Shown here in pieces: positions 49,989-57,821 of a stretch of 64,000 nucleotides of DNA. The notes beneath the pieces are model-generated. The model saw only the letters and a program-made list of their open reading frames with translations, was not told where the DNA came from and did no database searches. The stretch comes from Blastococcus haudaquaticus (GTDB lineage: Bacteria; Actinomycetota; Actinomycetes; Mycobacteriales; Geodermatophilaceae). Each line of letters opens with the position of its first letter. Position 1 is the first letter of the stretch. The translations under genes and the position numbers were made by a program. The stretch lies in NCBI RefSeq assembly GCF_900230285.1, contig NZ_OCNK01000002.1, positions 558,001 through 622,000 of the forward strand. Reading direction: 5' to 3'.

Positions 49989-50402
49989 ATGACGCAGCCC
50001 GAGGGCCAGACCGCCCGCGACGTCTTCCCCGAGGACGACGGCATCCCCGAGGTCTCGCAGGACGACTCGCCCACCCAGGAGCGTGCCGAGGACCCGCAGT
50101 TCGAGCCGATGCCCGGCGAGCGCGCCAACGCCTCGGTCGACTTCGGCACCACCGCCTCCGAGCAGGCGGAGGGCGAGTCGCTCAGCGGCCGGCTCGACCG
50201 CGAGCTGCCTGACGACGCCCTGGACGTCCGGCCCGCCGAGGACCCCGACCGGGCCGTCGGCCAGCTGGAGCAGGACACCTCCACGTCGCCGGTGAGCGAC
50301 TCGGGCACCAACCGCACGGCCGACGACGTGGAGGCCACCTCCGACGCCTCCGTCGGCGGTGAGGGGCCCGAGGAGGGCGCCATGCACGTCATCGACGGCT
50401 GA
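49989..50402 (+). CDS. DUF5709 acidic stress-type protein
   Basis: A 137-residue, very acidic, low-complexity protein with short motifs DVFPEDDGIPE, GRLDRELPDDALD and DPDRAVGQLEQD, followed by SDSGTNRTADDVEATSDAS. The organisation matches DUF5709 proteins, which are probably disordered. A strong AAGGAGG seven bases before ATG suggests high expression. Their role is unknown; an association with desiccation or SigF-type stress is inference from the neighbourhood. Confidence 0.8.
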   Translation: MTQPEGQTARDVFPEDDGIPEVSQDDSPTQERAEDPQFEPMPGERANASVDFGTTASEQAEGESLSGRLDRELPDDALDVRPAEDPDRAVGQLEQDTSTSPVSDSGTNRTADDVEATSDASVGGEGPEEGAMHVIDG

Positions 50403-50664
50403 CGCCCTCCCCCGCGCGCCCGACGCTGCCCCGACCCCGCTCCCCAGGCCCGCCCGGGGGGCGGGGTTGGCGCGTCCGGCACGGGGTGTCTACGTTGTAA
50501 TCCGCGGTTCAGCAGGCAGCCGCACGGTGCCGCGTGGAAGATCGCCGGTACCTGACATGTTGACCACTGCGGGACCGGGGACGACGAGCCCCCGGACCGT
50601 CCAGCGGTAGATTGTCCCGGCGGTCACCACCGCGGGGAAACGCCGCCGAGAGGAGCCACTGTCC

Positions 50665-51063
50665 GTGACCACTTCCGACCTGCCCGCCGAGGGGCAGCCC
50701 GACGTGTCGACCGAGGGCACCGAGGCACCCTTCGACGACGTGATCACGCTCTCCACCTCTGCCAGCGAGGACGGCGTGGTGACGGTGACGGTCGTCGGCG
50801 AGGTGGACACCTTCACCGCCCCCGTCCTCCGTTCCACCCTGGACAGCCAGCTCGAGCAGCAGCCGCGTGAGCTCGTCATCGACCTCTCCGGTGTCCAGTT
50901 CCTCGGCTCGGCCGGCCTGGCCGTCCTCGTCGAGACGCAGAAGTCCTCCCGGGCCCGCGAGGTCGCCCTGCGGCTCATCGCCACCACGCGCGCCGTCACC
51001 CGTCCGCTCGAGGTGACCGGCCTGATCGACCTCTTCACGATCGCCGACAGCACCGCGCGCTGA
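50665..51063 (+). CDS. STAS-domain anti-sigma factor antagonist
   Basis: A 132-residue protein with an N-terminal disordered stretch (about 30 residues) and a STAS domain. The phosphorylation site region is VIDLSGVQFLGSAGLAVLVETQ, with the conserved Ser in GSAG. When unphosphorylated it should bind an RsbW-type anti-sigma factor and free the sigma factor; phosphatases of the SpoIIE type reactivate it. GTG follows GAGGAG. The 262-base leader upstream has only a weak SigF-like pair (GGTT 50465-50468, GGGTGT 50484-50489). Confidence 0.9.
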   Translation: MTTSDLPAEGQPDVSTEGTEAPFDDVITLSTSASEDGVVTVTVVGEVDTFTAPVLRSTLDSQLEQQPRELVIDLSGVQFLGSAGLAVLVETQKSSRAREVALRLIATTRAVTRPLEVTGLIDLFTIADSTAR

Positions 51064-51139
51064 CGAAGGACCACCCTTCCCCCCACGCCTCGCACGCTCG
51101 GCGCGGGCCCCTGAAGGGTGGCCGTTCCATCACGTCCTG

Positions 51140-51167
51140 AGGCCCCGCCGGATGTCCGGCGGGGCCT
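51140..51167. terminator. bidirectional terminator between STAS and topoisomerase IB genes
   Basis: AGGCCCCGCCGGA (51140-51152) and TCCGGCGGGGCCT (51155-51167) are perfect 13-base arms around TG. It lies between the convergent stop codons. A further inverted pair GACCACCCTTC/GAAGGGTGGCC lies just upstream (about 51068-51122). Confidence 0.8.
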
Positions 51168-51176
51168 TCGGTCGTC

Positions 51177-52187
51177 CTAGGCCGAGAGCAGCTGGCAGAC
51201 CGCCTGCTCGAGCAGCTTCTGGGTGTCGCGGTCGGACTCGGCCTCCTCGGCCCGCTCCAGGACCTGCTCCCGCACGGTCTCCCCGTGCTCGAACTTGTCG
51301 ACCACCCGCGGATCGACGTAGCTGGCCTTGCACACCGCCGGCGTGTTGCCCAACTGCTCGCTGACGTGCTTGTACGCGGCGCTGATCACCTTCTTGCGGG
51401 CGGTCTTGGTCTTCGGAGCCGGCGCCTCGGCCAGGGCCGCGGCCATGAGCACCGTCGCCGTCCAGGTCCGGAAGTCCTTGGCGGTGATCTCCGCGCCGCT
51501 GATCTCCTTCAGGTAGGCGTTGATCTCGCCGCTGGTGACGTCCCGCCACTCGCCGTCGTCGGTCTGGTAGGCGAGCAGGTCCTCACCGGCGTCCGCCGGC
51601 CGCTCCAGCAGCTGCCGGACGACGGTGGCCGTCGGCCGGTCGGTGATCTCGACCTCCCGCTCGATCGAGCCCTTGGCCGTGTAGGAGTAGAACGTCCGCT
51701 CGCCGCGCACCGACACGTGCGACCGCTTGAGCGTCGCCAGGCCGTAGGTGCCGTTCTCCTCCTCGTACTGCTCGCTGCCCACCCGGAAGGCGCCGAGGTC
51801 GAGCATCCGGATGGCGGTGGCGAGGACGCGGTCGCGGTTCAGCCCGCGCGTCCGCAGCCCGGCCAGCACGGCGTCCCGGACGTCGGGGAGCTCGCGCGCG
51901 ATCTCCAGGACCCGCTCGTGCTTCTCCGCGTCCCGCCGCGTCCGCCACTCGTCGTGGTAGCGGTACTGCCGTCGCCCGGCGGCGTCGACCCCGGTGGCCT
52001 GGATGTGACCGTTGGGCCACGGGCAGATCCAGACGTCCTTCCAGGCGGGCGGGATCGCCAGGCCGCGGATCCGGTCGAGCCGGTCGTCGCGCACCAGAGC
52101 GCCGTCGAGGTCGTAGTAGGCGAAGCCACGTCCGACCCTGCGACGCCGGTATCCGGGACCGTTCACGTCGCTGCGCCGAAGTCTCAC
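51177..52187 (-). CDS. DNA topoisomerase IB
   Basis: A 336-residue, poxvirus/Deinococcus-type topoisomerase that relaxes supercoils without ATP. It has a compact N-terminal beta domain (YYDLDGALVRDDRLDRIRGLAIPPAW), the catalytic core with LDLGAFRVGSEQYEEENGTYGLATLKRSHV, and the nucleophile Tyr in CKASYVDPRVV near residue 295. GTG 52187 is preferred; a TTG start at 52220 would add 11 residues. It has been noted in radiation-tolerant bacteria; here it sits between stress-regulation genes. Confidence 0.9.
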   Translation of the reverse strand: MRLRRSDVNGPGYRRRRVGRGFAYYDLDGALVRDDRLDRIRGLAIPPAWKDVWICPWPNGHIQATGVDAAGRRQYRYHDEWRTRRDAEKHERVLEIARELPDVRDAVLAGLRTRGLNRDRVLATAIRMLDLGAFRVGSEQYEEENGTYGLATLKRSHVSVRGERTFYSYTAKGSIEREVEITDRPTATVVRQLLERPADAGEDLLAYQTDDGEWRDVTSGEINAYLKEISGAEITAKDFRTWTATVLMAAALAEAPAPKTKTARKKVISAAYKHVSEQLGNTPAVCKASYVDPRVVDKFEHGETVREQVLERAEEAESDRDTQKLLEQAVCQLLSA

Positions 52188-52269
52188 GACCGGAGGATGC
52201 GCACCGGAACGGTTCCCCAAACGGAGTACAAGGGGGCTGTCCCCCGCGCGGGGTGACCGTCTCCGGAGG

Positions 52270-54132
52270 TTAGCGGAGATCCACCAGGCCCCCGAGGCCG
52301 CTGATCTCCAGGATGTGCCGGGTGATCCCGCCCTCCGGTGCGTGCACCACGAGCCGCCATCCCTCGTCGCGCCCGATCCGGGCCACGGCGAGGACGACCC
52401 GGACGGCAGCGCTGCTGAACAGCGACACCCCGACCAGGTCCAGCTCGACCCGGCCGGTACCCCCGTGGCTGGCCTCCAGGAGCCGGATGCGCATCTGCTC
52501 GGCCCCGAAGTCGTCGACCGCGCCGGCGACCCGCACGACGGGGCGGGGCCCCTCGCGGTCGACCGTCACGGTCGCGGCGTTGGAGGCCGACGGGCGGTCG
52601 TGGTCGGCCGCGTCGGGGCTCCGGCGCAGTCGGAGGGTGAGGGTGACCGTGGTGCCCTTCTCCTGCTCCTCGAGGACCACCCCGTCCACGAGCTGGCGCA
52701 TGATCAGCAGGCCGCGCCCGCGGTCGCCCGGGTCGCGGTTGGGCGGGCGCCAGGTGCCCTCGTCGCGCACGGTGACGGTCAGGACCCCGTCGACGTCCAC
52801 CCGGGCGCTGACCGACATGGGCCCGGGCTCGGACCCGCGGTAGGCGTGCTCGGCAGCGTTCGCGCACGCCTCGCCGACCGCCACCATCACCCCCACCCGG
52901 TCCTGCTCCCCCATCCCCAGCGCGGTGAGCCAACCGTTGAGCCGCCGACGTACACCGGGCAGCGCGGCGGGATCGGCGAGCAGGTCGAGCTGCAGGGGTT
53001 CCAGGGAGTCCTTGCGCCGGTGGGCGACGAGCACGGCGACGTCGTCCAGCCAGCCCGACGGCGCCCCGACCCCCTCGGCGATCGCCGTGGCGAGTTCGTC
53101 GGGGCCGTCGGCCTCCAGCGCGCCGGCCGCGGTGACCACCGACGAGGAGGTCTGCGCCAGCCGGTCCAGCGCCTGCGCGGCCTCGTTGCCGGCGCCGGCG
53201 ACGGCCCCGTTGGAGAAGAGCACGAGCGTGGCGCCCAGCTCGAGGACGTGCCGGGAGACCGTCGTCTGCGCGCCCGGCACGCTCCCCAGCGGCGGCCGGG
53301 GCGGGACCGGCAGGAAGGCCGCCTTCCCGTCCGGGCCGACGATCAGGGGTGGCGGGTGTCCGGCAGCGGAGTAGGTGAGGTCGCCGGTGCTGGCGTCGAG
53401 CACGCCGTAGAACACCGACGCACCCTCGACGTCCTCCATCTGGGCGGCGAAGGCATCCAGCGCGGCGAGGACGGCGGACGGCGACGGGTCGCGCAGGGCC
53501 GAGGAGCGCATCGCCCCCCGCAAGCGGCTCATGGCGCTCGCGGCGGGCACGCCGTGGCCGACGGCGTCACCGACGACCAGTGCGACGCGTCCCGCCCCGA
53601 GGGAGACGGTGTCGTACCAGTCGCCACCGGCCGCCTCGACGGTCGAGGCGCGGTGGTAGCTGCCCGAGAGGTGCAGGTCGGGGAGCAGCGGCAGCGACGG
53701 CGGCAACAGGGCGAGCTGCGCCTGGGACACCCCGTCGGCCGGCGCCTTCGGCCACACCGACATGTCGGTCGCCGCGTCGTCGGACTCCAGGACCAGCAGG
53801 ACGCCGGGTCCGTCCTGGACGCGCAGTGGCCGCACCATCGCCGTCGCCTGCGGCCCGGCGGGTCCGAGGCGTCCGCGGACGGTCGAGGGCAGACCGGAGT
53901 GCAGGGCGGCGTCGACGATCTCCGCGACCGGCCGCCCGTCGACCTCCGGCAGCTGCTCGACGCCGGCGCCCAGCCCACGGGCCCGGGCATTGGCCCAGAC
54001 CGGGACGGCCGACGCAGCGCTCAGGACGTAGATCGCCGCGGGCGCCGTCTCCATGGCCGCGACCAGCGCGGCGATCCCCTCGTCCCCGTCGGACCCGGGG
54101 AGGGGTGGCGGGCTGCCGGAGCTGGAAGTCAT
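52270..54132 (-). CDS. partner-switching hub: PAS-like + SpoIIE phosphatase + RsbW-type kinase + STAS
   Basis: A 620-residue multidomain protein. A PAS-like N-terminus (about 20-140) is followed by a PP2C/SpoIIE domain (about 175-390) with metal ligands in GGDWYD and VVGDAVGHG and DDVAVLVAHR. Next comes a HATPase (about 405-530) with N-box VGEACANAAEHAY, G1 DEGTW and G2 GRGLLIMRQ, and a C-terminal STAS domain (about 535-620) with LDLVGVSLFSSAAV at the phospho-site. It unites phosphatase, kinase and antagonist of a partner-switching system in one chain. It is divergent from the anti-sigma/sigma operon. Confidence 0.88.
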   Translation of the reverse strand: MTSSSGSPPPLPGSDGDEGIAALVAAMETAPAAIYVLSAASAVPVWANARARGLGAGVEQLPEVDGRPVAEIVDAALHSGLPSTVRGRLGPAGPQATAMVRPLRVQDGPGVLLVLESDDAATDMSVWPKAPADGVSQAQLALLPPSLPLLPDLHLSGSYHRASTVEAAGGDWYDTVSLGAGRVALVVGDAVGHGVPAASAMSRLRGAMRSSALRDPSPSAVLAALDAFAAQMEDVEGASVFYGVLDASTGDLTYSAAGHPPPLIVGPDGKAAFLPVPPRPPLGSVPGAQTTVSRHVLELGATLVLFSNGAVAGAGNEAAQALDRLAQTSSSVVTAAGALEADGPDELATAIAEGVGAPSGWLDDVAVLVAHRRKDSLEPLQLDLLADPAALPGVRRRLNGWLTALGMGEQDRVGVMVAVGEACANAAEHAYRGSEPGPMSVSARVDVDGVLTVTVRDEGTWRPPNRDPGDRGRGLLIMRQLVDGVVLEEQEKGTTVTLTLRLRRSPDAADHDRPSASNAATVTVDREGPRPVVRVAGAVDDFGAEQMRIRLLEASHGGTGRVELDLVGVSLFSSAAVRVVLAVARIGRDEGWRLVVHAPEGGITRHILEISGLGGLVDLR

Positions 54133-54208
54133 CTCGCGCCAGCCAATACCAGCGCGAAGAGCCCGGCAACCGCTGTACCGCCTGCCGTGGGGACGTGGCC
54201 ACGACCAC

Positions 54209-54235
54209 GTTTGCACGGCGGTCGCGCCCGGGTAA
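54209..54235 (+). promoter_or_regulatory. SigF/SigB-type promoter of the anti-sigma/sigma operon
   Basis: GTTT (54209-54212) and GGGTAA (54230-54235) are separated by 17 bases, matching the SigF consensus GTTT-N15-17-GGGTAT. It points at the anti-sigma gene 125 bases downstream (ATG 54360), so the sigma factor encoded by the operon probably controls its own transcription. No other comparable pair was found by eye in the window. Confidence 0.7.
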
Positions 54236-54359
54236 CGCGCTGAGGTTGGCCACAGCCCAGCACGTCCGCACCGGGGCCCGCAGGCACCGTCCGGACGCGG
54301 CAGGATGAACCGTGGCGCCCCGATGGACGGCGCGCCGCGAGCGAAGGAGCGGACGACGG

Positions 54360-54857
54360 ATGGTCGACTCGAGGGGTGCCCTCGCGCAGGGCGGGCGACG
54401 CGGCGAGCGGCTGGAGCTGCGGGTGCCCACCACGGCGACCCAGCTGCCCGCGGTGCGAGCGATGGCCGGTGACCTCGCGATCCGGATGGACTACGACCTG
54501 GACGCGGTCGAGGACCTCCGGCTCGCCGTCGACGAGGCGTGCGCGACGCTCAGCGTGATCGGGCTCCCCGACGCCCCGCTGACGGTGATCTTCGAGACCA
54601 CCCGCGCCGGGCTGCACATCGAGGCGTGGGTGCCCACCGCCGACGGCGCCGAGGTCCCGCGCGACGGCTTCGGCTGGGCCATCCTCGCCACGCTCGTCGA
54701 CAGCGTCGACGGCCGCCGCTCCACCCAGGACGTCGTCCCCGGCGGGGACGGCAGCCCCACACCCGTCGGCCTCATCGCCATGGACAAGTACCTGCCCGGC
54801 CAGCACCCGACCGAGGTGGGCAGCGGAGCAGGACTGAACGTCCCGGTCCCCCAGTGA
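54360..54857 (+). CDS. RsbW/UsfX-like anti-sigma factor (serine kinase-type ATP-binding protein)
   Basis: A 165-residue GHKL-fold protein. RLAVDEACATLSV is the N-box (about 54-66), where the usual Asn after EAC is Thr, as in several actinobacterial anti-SigF proteins. DGFGWAILATLVDSV is the G-box region. It should bind the sigma factor encoded next and phosphorylate STAS antagonists, if active. ATG 54360 follows GAAGGAG; an upstream GTG at 54312 adds an Arg-rich stretch. Its stop overlaps the sigma gene start by four bases (GTGA). Confidence 0.88.
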   Translation: MVDSRGALAQGGRRGERLELRVPTTATQLPAVRAMAGDLAIRMDYDLDAVEDLRLAVDEACATLSVIGLPDAPLTVIFETTRAGLHIEAWVPTADGAEVPRDGFGWAILATLVDSVDGRRSTQDVVPGGDGSPTPVGLIAMDKYLPGQHPTEVGSGAGLNVPVPQ

Positions 54858-55888
54858 CCAGGTCGCCCTCGACCGACGAGAACCCCGTCGTGGAGGTACC
54901 GGTGCCCGACCAGCGGTCGCAGGCTTCGGCTCCCACCGCACCCGCTCCCGCGGAGGACGACATCACTGCTCCCCAGCCGCCCGACCCCGAGACGGTGCCC
55001 GACCCGCGCGTCGAGGCGGAGGAGGCGCCGGCCCCTGAGGCCCTGCCCGGCGCCCTTGCCGGAGCCCTGCCCGGCGTCCTGCCCGACGCCACGCCCGACG
55101 TCACGCCCGACGCCCCACCCATGTCGGACAACCGACGCCGGGCGGAGCGGACCGCTCCGCTGTTCGCCGAGCTGGCGACGCTGGAGAAGGAGGACCCCCG
55201 GCGTGAGCGGCTGCGCGAGATCCTCGTCGAGGAGCACCTTCCGCTGGTGCGGCACTTCGCGCGGCGCTTCAGCAACCGCGGTGAGCCGTTCGACGACCTG
55301 CTGCAGGTCGGCACGCTCGGCCTGATCGCGGCGATCGACCGCTTCGACCCCACCCGCGGCGTCGAGTTCCTGTCCTTCGCCGTCCCCACCATCACCGGTG
55401 AGATCAAGCGGCACTTCCGCGACCAGGGCTGGTCGGTGCGGGTGCCGCGCCGCTTGCAGGAGCTGCACCTCTCGCTCAACGCCGCCGTCGGCGAGCTGGC
55501 GCAGAAGAACGGCCGCGCACCGACGCCGTCGGAGCTGGCCGAGCACCTCGGCATCCCGCGCGCGGAGGTCCTCGAGGGCCTCGCCGTCGCCAACGCCTAC
55601 CGGAGCAGCTCCCTCGACGAGCGGCTGTCGGGTGAGGACGACTCCCCCACGCTGGCGGCGACGCTCGGCGAGGAGGACGCCGCACTCGAGGGCGTGGAGT
55701 ACCGCGAGTCGCTGCAGCCGCTGCTGGCCACCATCCCGGCCCGCGAGCGCCGGATCCTGATCCTGCGGTTCTTCGGCAACATGACGCAGTCGCAGATCGC
55801 GGCCGACATCGGCATCTCGCAGATGCACGTCTCCCGGCTGCTGAGCCAGACCCTCGCCAAGCTCCGCGAGGGCCTGCTCAAGGACTAG
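54854..55888 (+). CDS. SigF/SigB-subfamily RNA polymerase sigma factor
   Basis: 344 residues in the longest form. Regions 2 (LVRHFARRFSNRGEPFDDLLQVGTLGLI...), 3 and 4 (LRFFGNMTQSQIAADIGISQMHVSRLLSQTLAKL) are complete, and GEIKRHFRDQGW identifies the SigB/F/G group. The first ~89 residues are Pro/Ala/Glu-rich with degenerate nonamer repeats and are unlike the normal N-terminus. Three starts are possible: GTG 54854 (overlapping the anti-sigma stop), GTG 54902 with GGAGGT four bases before it, and ATG 55121 giving the usual 255 residues. It directs the general stress regulon. Confidence 0.93.
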   Translation: MTRSPSTDENPVVEVPVPDQRSQASAPTAPAPAEDDITAPQPPDPETVPDPRVEAEEAPAPEALPGALAGALPGVLPDATPDVTPDAPPMSDNRRRAERTAPLFAELATLEKEDPRRERLREILVEEHLPLVRHFARRFSNRGEPFDDLLQVGTLGLIAAIDRFDPTRGVEFLSFAVPTITGEIKRHFRDQGWSVRVPRRLQELHLSLNAAVGELAQKNGRAPTPSELAEHLGIPRAEVLEGLAVANAYRSSSLDERLSGEDDSPTLAATLGEEDAALEGVEYRESLQPLLATIPARERRILILRFFGNMTQSQIAADIGISQMHVSRLLSQTLAKLREGLLKD

Positions 55889-55898
55889 ACGCCGGACG

Positions 55899-55946
55899 CG
55901 ACGAGAGGCCGTCCCCCTTCCACGGAAGGAGGGCGGCCTCTCGTCG
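55899..55946. terminator. terminator of the sigma operon and SPFH gene
   Basis: CGACGAGAGGCCG (55899-55911) and CGGCCTCTCGTCG (55934-55946) are perfect 13-base arms, with an inner CCCTTCC/GGAAGG pairing. It lies between convergent stop codons at 55888 and 55957. Confidence 0.8.
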
Positions 55947-55956
55947 TGACGCGGTG

Positions 55957-57168
55957 TCAGCCGCGCGCCGGCGGGACCCCGTTGTCGTCGGGCTCGCTCC
56001 CGGAGCCGAGGCTGCGGGCCTCCTCGGTGACCTGGCTCAGCGGCGGTGGCGAGGGCACCACCGGCGTGGGCATGGCGGGCGCGGTGTCGTTGATGCTCGA
56101 CAGCTCGATCTTCGCCTCGGGCTGCTCGGCGGCCGGCGGCAGCTGCGACTCGAACCAGCTGGTGGTGTCAAGGCCGCCGTCCTTGGGGCCGGACGCGCCG
56201 TTGGACGGAGCGACGTCCATCCACGACTTGCCGCCCTCGGCGCCGCCGAGGTTGGCCAGCCCCTCCAGCGCCTTGCTGAACTCGCTGGGGACGATCCACA
56301 TCTTGTTCGCGTCACCCTGCGCGATCTGCGGCAACGTCTGCAGGTACTGGTAGGCCAGCAGACCCTGGTCGGGCTTGCCGTCGTGGATGGCCTGGAAGAC
56401 CGTCTCGATGGACTTCGCCTGGCCCTGCGCCTGCAGGAACAGGGCTGCGCGCTCACCCTCGGCGCGCAGGATCCGGCTCTGCCGTTCGGCCTCCGCCTCC
56501 AGGATCGCCGCCTGCTTCTTGCCCTCGGCCGAGAGGATCGAGGCCGCCTTCTGGCCCTCGGCGGTGGTGATGGCCGACTGACGGGCACCTTCGGCGGTGA
56601 GGATGATGGCGCGCTTGTCGCGGTCGGCGCGCATCTGCTTCTCCATCGAGTCGCGGATGGACGCCGGCGGGTCGATCGCCTTGATCTCCACCCGCGCGAC
56701 CCGCAGACCCCAGGGGCCGGTCGTCCCGTCGAGGACCGTCCGCAGCTGGCTGTTGATGCCGTCGCGGCCGGTCAGCGCGCCCTCGAGGTTCAGCCCACCG
56801 ACGACGTTGCGCAGCGTCGTCGTCGTCAGCTGCTCCATGCCGGTGATGTAGTTGGCGATGCCGTACACGGCCAGCCGCGGGTCGGTCACCTGGAAGTAGA
56901 CGACCGTGTCGATGCCGACCTGCAGGTTGTCGGAGGTGATGACCGGCTGGGGCGGGAACGAGATGACCTGCTCGCGCAGGTCGATGGTCGCCCGGACGCG
57001 GTCGATGAACGGCACCAGGATCGACAGGCCCGGCGAGAGGGTCCGGCTGTACCGGCCCAGCCGCTCGACGACCTTGGCCTGGGCCTGGGGCACGATGGTC
57101 ACGCTCTTGGCGATCACGACGATCACCAGCAGGGCGATGACGATCAGTGCGATGAGTGCCGGTTCCAC
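55957..57168 (-). CDS. SPFH/band 7 (stomatin/QmcA-like) membrane protein
   Basis: A 403-residue protein with an N-terminal membrane helix (about 5-20), a band 7 domain (PQAQAKVVERLGRYSRTLSPGLSILVPFID, then TSDNLQVGIDTVVYFQV), a long Ala/Glu-rich coiled coil (about 175-270; AEGQKAASILSAEGKKQAAIL) and a Pro-rich C-terminal tail. It organises membrane microdomains and acts with NfeD-type proteins. An NfeD-like gene lies immediately upstream on the same strand (77-base gap), the classic pair. Confidence 0.92.
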   Translation of the reverse strand: MEPALIALIVIALLVIVVIAKSVTIVPQAQAKVVERLGRYSRTLSPGLSILVPFIDRVRATIDLREQVISFPPQPVITSDNLQVGIDTVVYFQVTDPRLAVYGIANYITGMEQLTTTTLRNVVGGLNLEGALTGRDGINSQLRTVLDGTTGPWGLRVARVEIKAIDPPASIRDSMEKQMRADRDKRAIILTAEGARQSAITTAEGQKAASILSAEGKKQAAILEAEAERQSRILRAEGERAALFLQAQGQAKSIETVFQAIHDGKPDQGLLAYQYLQTLPQIAQGDANKMWIVPSEFSKALEGLANLGGAEGGKSWMDVAPSNGASGPKDGGLDTTSWFESQLPPAAEQPEAKIELSSINDTAPAMPTPVVPSPPPLSQVTEEARSLGSGSEPDDNGVPPARG

Positions 57169-57245
57169 GGCGGGCTCCCTTCGTCGGGGGTCACCACCGA
57201 TCCTCCCCCGTGGGGAGGCCGCAGGTCAGCACCCCGGTGGGTTGT

Positions 57246-57683
57246 TCATTCCAGGGCGTCGCCGACGACGGCGGTGGCCCCCTCGACCTGCAGGATGCGG
57301 ACGGTCTCGCCCACGGAGAACCGCTCGCCCTGGTGCTGGCTGCGGGCGGTCCACTCGTCGGCGCCCATCCGGATGCGGCCGCCCGAGGAGTCGATCTCCT
57401 GGGTGACCTTCGCGGTCCGGCCGATCAGGGTGTCGACGCCGTCGAGCTGGAGCGGTGTCCGGTTCGTGAGGTGCTTGGTGGCGATCGGCCGGACCAGCGC
57501 CAGCAGGACGCCGGAGACGGCGATGAAGGCGATGAGCTGCACGGCCGTGGCGCCACCGAGCAGCGCGACGGCCATGCCTCCGAGGGCACCCCCGGCGAAC
57601 ATGAGCAGGACGAGGTCGAGACTGATCACCTCGCCCGCCGCGAACAGGCCCGCGGCGATGAGCCAGAGCAACCACGCAGCCAT
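57246..57683 (-). CDS. NfeD-like membrane protein
   Basis: A 145-residue protein with three to four helices in the first 75 residues (LLWLIAAGLFAAGEVI, LVLLMFAGGALGGMAVALL, LIAFIAVSGVLLALV) and a C-terminal OB-fold (LIGRTAKVTQEIDSSGGRIRMGADEWTARS...FSVGETVRILQVEG), the signature of short NfeD proteins lacking the protease domain. It is the partner of the SPFH protein encoded next; together they are thought to maintain membrane microdomains. Confidence 0.9.
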   Translation of the reverse strand: MAAWLLWLIAAGLFAAGEVISLDLVLLMFAGGALGGMAVALLGGATAVQLIAFIAVSGVLLALVRPIATKHLTNRTPLQLDGVDTLIGRTAKVTQEIDSSGGRIRMGADEWTARSQHQGERFSVGETVRILQVEGATAVVGDALE

Positions 57684-57809
57684 GCCCGGAGTGTCGCAGA
57701 ACCGGCGCTTCCCGTGGGCCTGGTGACGCCGTGTGAAGCCGACCTGTGACCGGGCGGGTGACCCGGGGTCGGCCGGGCGGACGACGAGCAGACGCGTCGG
57801 CCAGAGTCG

Positions 57810-57815
57810 TAGCCT
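57810..57815 (+). promoter_or_regulatory. leaderless -10 before the conserved hypothetical at 57822
   Basis: TAGCCT ends six bases before GTG 57822, and no Shine-Dalgarno is found. A leaderless transcript is expected. Confidence 0.5.
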
Positions 57816-57821
57816 CGCTCC

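Noticed and set aside
50465-50489. SigF-type promoter before the STAS gene
   Set aside because: GGTT-N15-GGGTGT deviates at key positions and leaves a leader of more than 160 bases; noted only in the gene entry.
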